Positions 58,997 to 64,000 of a stretch of DNA of 64,000 nucleotides are shown here, in pieces. Source of the DNA: Mucidula mucida. Lineage: Eukaryota > Basidiomycota > Agaricomycetes > Agaricales > Physalacriaceae. A model generated the notes under the pieces. The model was not told the origin of the DNA. It worked only from the letters and a program-made list of their open reading frames with translations, and searched no databases. Position numbers and translations under genes: made by a program. Location of the stretch: positions 1 through 64,000 of the forward strand of contig JADNYV010000130.1 in the NCBI GenBank assembly GCA_015501055.1, written 5' to 3'. How positions within the stretch are numbered: the stretch's first letter is position 1; each line of letters begins with the position of its first letter.

Positions 58997-60331
58997 TCAA
59001 GGCGACGCCCACGACCAATCCTTAAACCCAGACTCCTCAAATATCCTCATCACCCTCTCTTCCTCCTCCACCCTTCCCTCACTCTCCTTCCCCCCAGCCC
59101 TTATCTCCCGCCACACCCTCACACACTCATGCACCTCCTCCACCTTACTAAACCCCGTCACGAGCGAATACACACCCCCACACATCCGAATCGCGTATCC
59201 CAAAGCCACATTCGGCAGCCCCCCGTCCCCCACCATCGCCGCACGCGCCGCCACGCGCAGCGGCTCCGGCGCGGGGTGCCACGGCGGGAGCGCCGCGGTG
59301 AGCAGCCCCATGCTGAACGGCGACGCCGTGAGCATCTGCCCGACCCGCGCGCGGCCCACCAGCTCCGGCGCGTACAGCAAAAAGGTGCTGTTCTGCAGCG
59401 AGAGATGCGAGTATGAGAGAACGACGTCGACGGGCTCGTACGGCGGCGTGTGCAAGATGAGCAGCGCGAGGCGCAGGAGTGTCGGGAGTGGATATCCTTT
59501 TCGAAGTGGAGCGATGTGAGTATAGATTTAGAGTGTACGAGGTTATATACCTGTGATCCCAATCTTCTTGATTGTTCCCTGTTGTTTGAGGTCGCGGAGC
59601 GTCGCATACGCATCGAGGATCTGCTGATCGCCTGGTCCATGCACTGTGCTTTCCTGGCCGGGCGCAAGTGCCCCCGCTTTATCCGCTAGAGCCGCAGCAG
59701 AGTTGCCGGGCCCGTGCCCTATAGGCGTACACACAAATTCGGTGTCATGCAGGTAGACAGTGTCCAGATAGTCCGTCTGCAGCCGCTCAAGACTCCGTTT
59801 GACACTATTGCGGATTGCGTCTGGGCGATAATCAAACTCGTTTGCGCTGACACGCCCACACTTGGTCATCTTGTCGCCCATTATTTAGCATGCGAGACAA
59901 AAGGAATCATTCTTACGATCTGGTAAGACGAGCGTGGAAACTCATCCTTGATGGCCTGCAAAGCCTTCCCAAGGACCACCTCCGAGGGCCCATAATAAAT
60001 CGAAGTATCGATCGTGCGAATGCCGTATCTGTGTGTGAGGAAGCGAGTCAGACCACATGATCGAGTTTTCGTCCTTCAAGAGCGCACACCGAAAAGCAAG
60101 ACGAACAACGCGCAATGGGACCGTGCTCTCCAGATGGTCATCAGTATTGTATTGATTCGACAAGACCCCTCCCCCGATGACGAGCTGCGATACAGGTAAA
60201 GGGGCGTCAACCGTCGTCTGTGATGGGAATATGATAAGCAAACAAGATAGATCTTTCTTTCGACGACGTACGACGAGTGGACCTTCGACAGGTTGATCCT
60301 CGATTTCATCCGGGATAGCAGCCCAAGACAT
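58997..60331 (-). CDS. Aldo/keto reductase, D-arabinose/L-galactose dehydrogenase type
   Basis: Five exons (60272-60331, 60090-60217, 59917-60028, 59551-59869, 58997-59496) give 372 residues. The AKR tetrad is visible: Asp in RTIDTSIYYG (about 70), Tyr (about 75), Lys in MTKCGR (about 103) and His in VYLHDTEF (about 141). PLPVSQLVIGGGVLSNQYNT at the N-terminus and the C-terminal VVLSYSHLSLQNSTFLLYAP fit the ARA2/L-galactose dehydrogenase branch. That branch oxidises D-arabinose to its lactone in D-erythroascorbate synthesis; the assignment within the AKR superfamily is inferred. The NAD(P)-binding C-terminal half is GC-rich and intact. The first intron (60218-60271) is 54 bases and free of stops, so a retained form would stay in frame. 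Confidence 0.88.
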
Positions 60332-60759
60332 GGTCAGATAAACTGCTTTCAAAGCCTTTGAAGATGATGGTCGGCGCGAAAGGATGTAGCGGACCGAGGC
60401 GTTCGGTAGTACGTCGGAGTTATACCTTAAATGTCATTTTTTGCTCAAAAGGACATGTACAAAGACGCGATTATTGCAGCTCAGACTCAAGGACGACATC
60501 TACGAAGACAAGCGCAGCGTCCAAATACACAATACAAACTCACTCATAGGCCATACGCTCAACCACCTACCTTGAAGAGTTCGAACTCGAGGCTCAGCGC
60601 TCAATCCTTGACACGAATCCAGCATGGGACCTTGATAGGGTGGTAACAAAAATATCCGCTCGCTGCTCCAGATCAAGTACATCCTCTAAAGCTTATCCCT
60701 AGACCAACTACCCAACAAACACATCAGCACCACCCGCCAAAAAAACACTCAAAATTCAC
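60332..60759. other. Intergenic region between the reductase and NDUFA4-like genes
   Basis: About 430 bases between tandem minus-strand genes. It should contain the reductase promoter and the NDUFA4-like 3' UTR. Nothing else is recognised. Confidence 0.4.
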
Positions 60760-61177
60760 TCACCTCTTATCAAACTTATGGTTCACCTCAATGAGCTTCG
60801 TGCCCTGGTCCTGCTGGATATCATTCCACGGCGTAGGGTTCGCCTTGGTCCAGATCACTATAACGAACATCAGTCCGCGACCAGCCCAGAGCACCCCAGA
60901 ACCACGCACCAGTCGGCCCCATAGCGAGGCGGTACCCGTAGAATCCCGCGACGCCCACGATCCCGCCCACAATGACGATGCTATACAAGTTCAATTGCAG
61001 TTAGCGAGGCCCCCCTCGGAAAGCTTCGGTGGTAGCGTACATGGGTAGAGCCTAACCCGTATTCGCAGTCAGCTTTGCGGCGCACGAAAGGAGACAGCGA
61101 GCACAACGCACCTCGACGGCATACCAGTTCTTCATAAACTGCCTCGAGACGGACGATTTGCCTGCGGTTTTGCTCAT
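60760..61177 (-). CDS. NDUFA4/MLRQ-like respiratory chain subunit
   Basis: Four exons (61112-61177, 61041-61051, 60910-60980, 60760-60857) give 81 residues, the expected size. The short N-terminus (RQFMKNWYAVEALPI) leads into one membrane segment (IVIVGGIVGVAGFYGYRLAM), then the conserved GPTVIWTKANPTPW and a hydrophilic tail ending VNHKFDKR. Known members are small inner-mitochondrial-membrane subunits associated with complex I or cytochrome c oxidase. Exon 2 is only 11 bases long (GCTCTACCCAT); it is required to keep phase and to place the membrane segment directly after the VEAxPI motif. Confidence 0.85.
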
Positions 61178-61676
61178 GGTTGTGGTAAGTGGATGGTGTA
61201 TGCTAACGTTGAACGGACTCCGGTTCACACCACTCGGCGAATTGCGGAAACCCGGGTCTAGAATTGTCCAGACTAGTGCCAGTGGCGCACTCTCAGAGTC
61301 AGCCAGCAAAAAAAGATAAAGATAAAAGGCATAGGGCATACTATATTCAGAATAACGAAATAAAAAAACTCAAAGCGAATCTCGGATGTCACATAATAAT
61401 GTTACACGAAATTTTTACAAAAGGGCAAGTCCCTGTAGCGTCCGTTCTAGCATCTAGCTACGAGCGTATGGAACAACAGCGATAGAAATGGAATAGATAG
61501 CGTGGGGTGAGTGGACTGATGCCGAGAGCTATAAACCGTCGACATCATCACAGAAAAAGTGAAGGAGGAAGAGATAACAGTCCAGAAATGTACACACAGC
61601 TCATGCACGTTCAACTCATATCTGCAAAAACACCGTCAGCCAAAAACACCCCCACAAAAGCAGAAAAACACCCACC
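61178..61676. other. Intergenic region
   Basis: About 500 bases holding the NDUFA4-like promoter and the 3' UTR of the coiled-coil gene. A-rich runs occur around 61310-61370. No gene was found. Confidence 0.4.
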
Positions 61677-64000
61677 TTACAAAAATACCGCATCATCATC
61701 ACGGCATTTCTTACACACATCGCCCGCAAACGGCACAATCGCAGAACCCTCTGTCGCCAGCCGGGCCTTCAACTTCTCCAGTTGCTGCTCCTTCGTCACG
61801 AACCGCCTCTCCTGAACAAGAGACGAAAAAGGCTGCACCAACGGCACATCGTCCGCTTTGGGTGACAGCGACAACCCAATATAGTTCGTAAACGACGAAA
61901 ACAGCCGTGGCGACCAAGAAGTCACAGGCCGCGGGCTCTCTTCAGCAGGCTCCCGATTGCCCAAATCCACACTCATCATCACTGCCGGCGAGTCCATCGA
62001 TAAGTCATCGGAGAACCTGCGAAGGGCGTTCATCTTGCCGTCCACTAGAATTGAGAAACACAAATCAGTAAGACGTACTCATATTAGTTTGAGGGTTATA
62101 GGTCGAACCATTTGATGACTTATCAAAACCGCTCTTTACAACAGGTGCGTTGTTGTGCGAGGCCGCCAAGGGCTTGCGCACAGGCTGACGAATGAACGTG
62201 GTCGTCGGTTTCGGCCTGGGCGAGATGGGTTGGGGGATGAAAGAGTGCGTGGTCCGTTTGTTCGGAGGAGTTTGATAGCTGTAGTTGTCAGAAGACGAGC
62301 GGAGAGGAATAGCGCGAGGAATAGCAGAAGGAGACGCAGTCCTCCTAGGAACAGAAGCGGGAGGAGTAGCTGTTTGATGACCAAAGTTGAACGGAGTACG
62401 AGTATCATCCTCATCATCCGCTTCCTCTTCCACATCGAAACCTGGAAGAGGTTCAAAGCGAACCTTGGGACTAGGTGTCTCGGGTGCTGAGATCTCCACG
62501 GGAGTCACTGCAGAAACAGGCGCCAACAAATCGACAGGATCGTCAGTCGGTGGCGTGAAGGTAATCTTGATGCCTCCGACTTCACCAAAGAGATCGTCGT
62601 CGTCGTCTTCAGCTTCCACCTTTGTGGCTTCACTGCCATCCTCCTCGTCTTCCTCCTCTTCTTCAATAACAATATCAAGCCCCTTCTCCTCCTCTTCCTC
62701 TGCAGTAGCACCGAGCAACCAAGCGGGCATGTCAGTATCCGCGGCAAACTTGAAGCCGCTGGCGAACAAGCCCTTGCTCCTCTCGAAGCTATACGGGTCC
62801 TCGTCATCAGTAGAAAGCACGGGACTGTCCTCCTTGTCATCGAGACAGCCAAAGAACCTGTCAACCTCGTTTGAGCTATCGGAGGCGACAACGGTCGATG
62901 CGTGGGATCCACGCGGAAAAGTCCACGTCTTCGACAATGAAGCACGCGCCTGATGCGAAGGTGGCGTCTTAACAGGTGTAACAAGACCAGTCGTTACTTC
63001 CTGCTGGGATACATCCCTCAACGACACCACAGAGCGCGGGAAACCATCATCAGAACCGAAATCATCATCTGACATCGGGCTGTTGGTCAGGTCGAGATCA
63101 TCCTCATCTTCATCCTCGTATCCAGCGAGACCACTGTCCTCGTCCGAGAAGTAGCCGCCTTCCTCGGGCTCTTCAGCAACCGACTTGAGGGAGAAACCAA
63201 ATTCCATTGGCGACTCGTCAACATCGGTGACAGACGAGGTGAAAGAATCAAGCGAAGATCCAATCCCGGCGCCTCGTTTCCTGGAGAATGGCTCCCACGC
63301 GGGAGGAGTAGGTGTCGCCATGGCGTCGTTATTGGCTTTCAGACGGGCAACCTCGTCCTCCAATGCGGCCTTCTCCCGCGCTAAGCGATCGACATCGCCC
63401 TGCAAGGCGCGGTTCTCGTCTCGAACGTCCGAAAGTTGACTGTTGAGGTTCTCAACCTCCTTTGCCAAACCAGCGCGTTCAACTTCGACCATGCCGCACT
63501 TGGTCCTCGCAACCCATGCTTCTCTTCTCTCGTTCTCAACACGCTTCGCAAAAGTTACCAACTGTTTGTCCATGTCGGCAACTCGCTCGCGCCAGCCTTC
63601 AACGTCCCGCTTGAGCTCGTCACGTTCCGCCTTGAGGTCAGCGACGAGACGCAGCATTTCGTCGTCAGCAGCAGAAGACGAGTTGGAGATATCTGAAAGA
63701 GCGGAAGTGGGACGCGATCCGTATCCATCGTCACGACGCTTGGAATTCAAACTACGCTCGAGGTCCATGATGCGAGTAAGAAGCGCGTTGTGACTTTTGA
63801 ATAAAAAATGCTGCTCGCTGGCACTGAGGGGTCGAGTCTGGCTGCGACGAGATGAACTGGACGAGATGGAGCACGCATCATCGTCGTCCGTAGCAACACT
63901 GCTCATGGAACGGCGGCTATCAAATGTGGGGGTCATCTCAGGAGTGGGCAAGCCAGCAGCACCAGACAATGAAGAGGAAGAGCGTTTATAAGTGATGCTT
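61677..64000 (-). CDS. Coiled-coil, acidic hypothetical protein, 5'-partial
   Basis: The frame is open to the window edge and has no ATG before MTPTFDSRR, so the start lies beyond base 64000 or upstream of a further intron. Exon 62079-64000 joins exon 61677-62044. A serine-rich start is followed by a clear coiled coil over about 130 residues (LVADLKAERDELKRDVEGWR through LAREKAALEDEVARLKANND). Long acidic runs (EEEEEDEEDGSE; EDDDDDLFG), proline-rich basic stretches and a C-terminal CKKCRDDDAVFL complete it. I do not recognise the family. The proposed intron (62045-62078) is only 34 bases, unusually short here, but it has GTACGT/TAG borders and a CTGAT branch-like word and joins two frames in phase. 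Confidence 0.75.

Noticed and set aside
1..64000. CRISPR arrays, operons, ribosome-binding sites, riboswitches
   Set aside because: The DNA is eukaryotic with dense introns, and no regularly spaced short repeats were seen.

Overview
The window is nuclear DNA of a basidiomycete fungus, most likely an Agaricomycete. Nearly every gene is cut by short introns of about 45 to 65 bases with GTRNGT donors. The genes include families typical of that group: DUF6535 and DUF6699 proteins, a DyP peroxidase, a Helitron-type helicase, a copia element, an SSK1 regulator and a JmjC protein. Exon chains below were built by hand from splice sites, reading-frame continuity and family motifs. Exon sums that divide by three support the models called complete.

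Layout. 0-2.6 kb: 5' part of a Ty1/copia retrotransposon with its LTR, inserted about 125 bp upstream of a small SH3 gene (2.8-3.6 kb). 6.1-7.9 kb: DyP peroxidase. 9.5-14.1 kb: ESF2 and ARS2/SERRATE, divergently transcribed. 14.5-18.0 kb: SSK1 response regulator. 19.0-22.1 kb: JmjC protein. 22.9-25.2 kb: a GH78-like rhamnosidase gene with a stop and frameshifts. 33.7-37.7 kb: bystin and STI1. 40.5-43.3 kb: Zn2Cys6 transcription factor. 43.6-48.2 kb: a NUP160/NUP120-like gene with six apparent one-base deletions and one in-frame stop. 55.8-58.9 kb: a decayed Helitron-type helicase carrying a TA-flanked MITE, followed by a fold-back element. 59-61.2 kb: aldo/keto reductase and an NDUFA4-like gene. 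61.7 kb to the end: a coiled-coil protein cut by the window edge.

The most notable structure is a large inverted duplication. Arms at about 26.7-32.3 kb and 49.1-54.4 kb each carry the same convergent pair: a DUF6699 gene and a DUF6535 membrane-protein gene. The arms face each other across about 16.8 kb holding bystin, STI1, the transcription factor and NUP160. They are mosaic. The 5' halves of both genes are almost identical between arms, while their 3' halves, which meet tail to tail in the middle of each arm, have diverged strongly. This resembles a constant/variable architecture and may reflect gene conversion plus diversification.

Most other genes are ordinary cell machinery (ribosome assembly, chaperone, stress signalling, RNA processing, chromatin) and do not form one pathway. 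The GH78, NUP160 and helicase genes carry the visible damage; the other gene models read cleanly.
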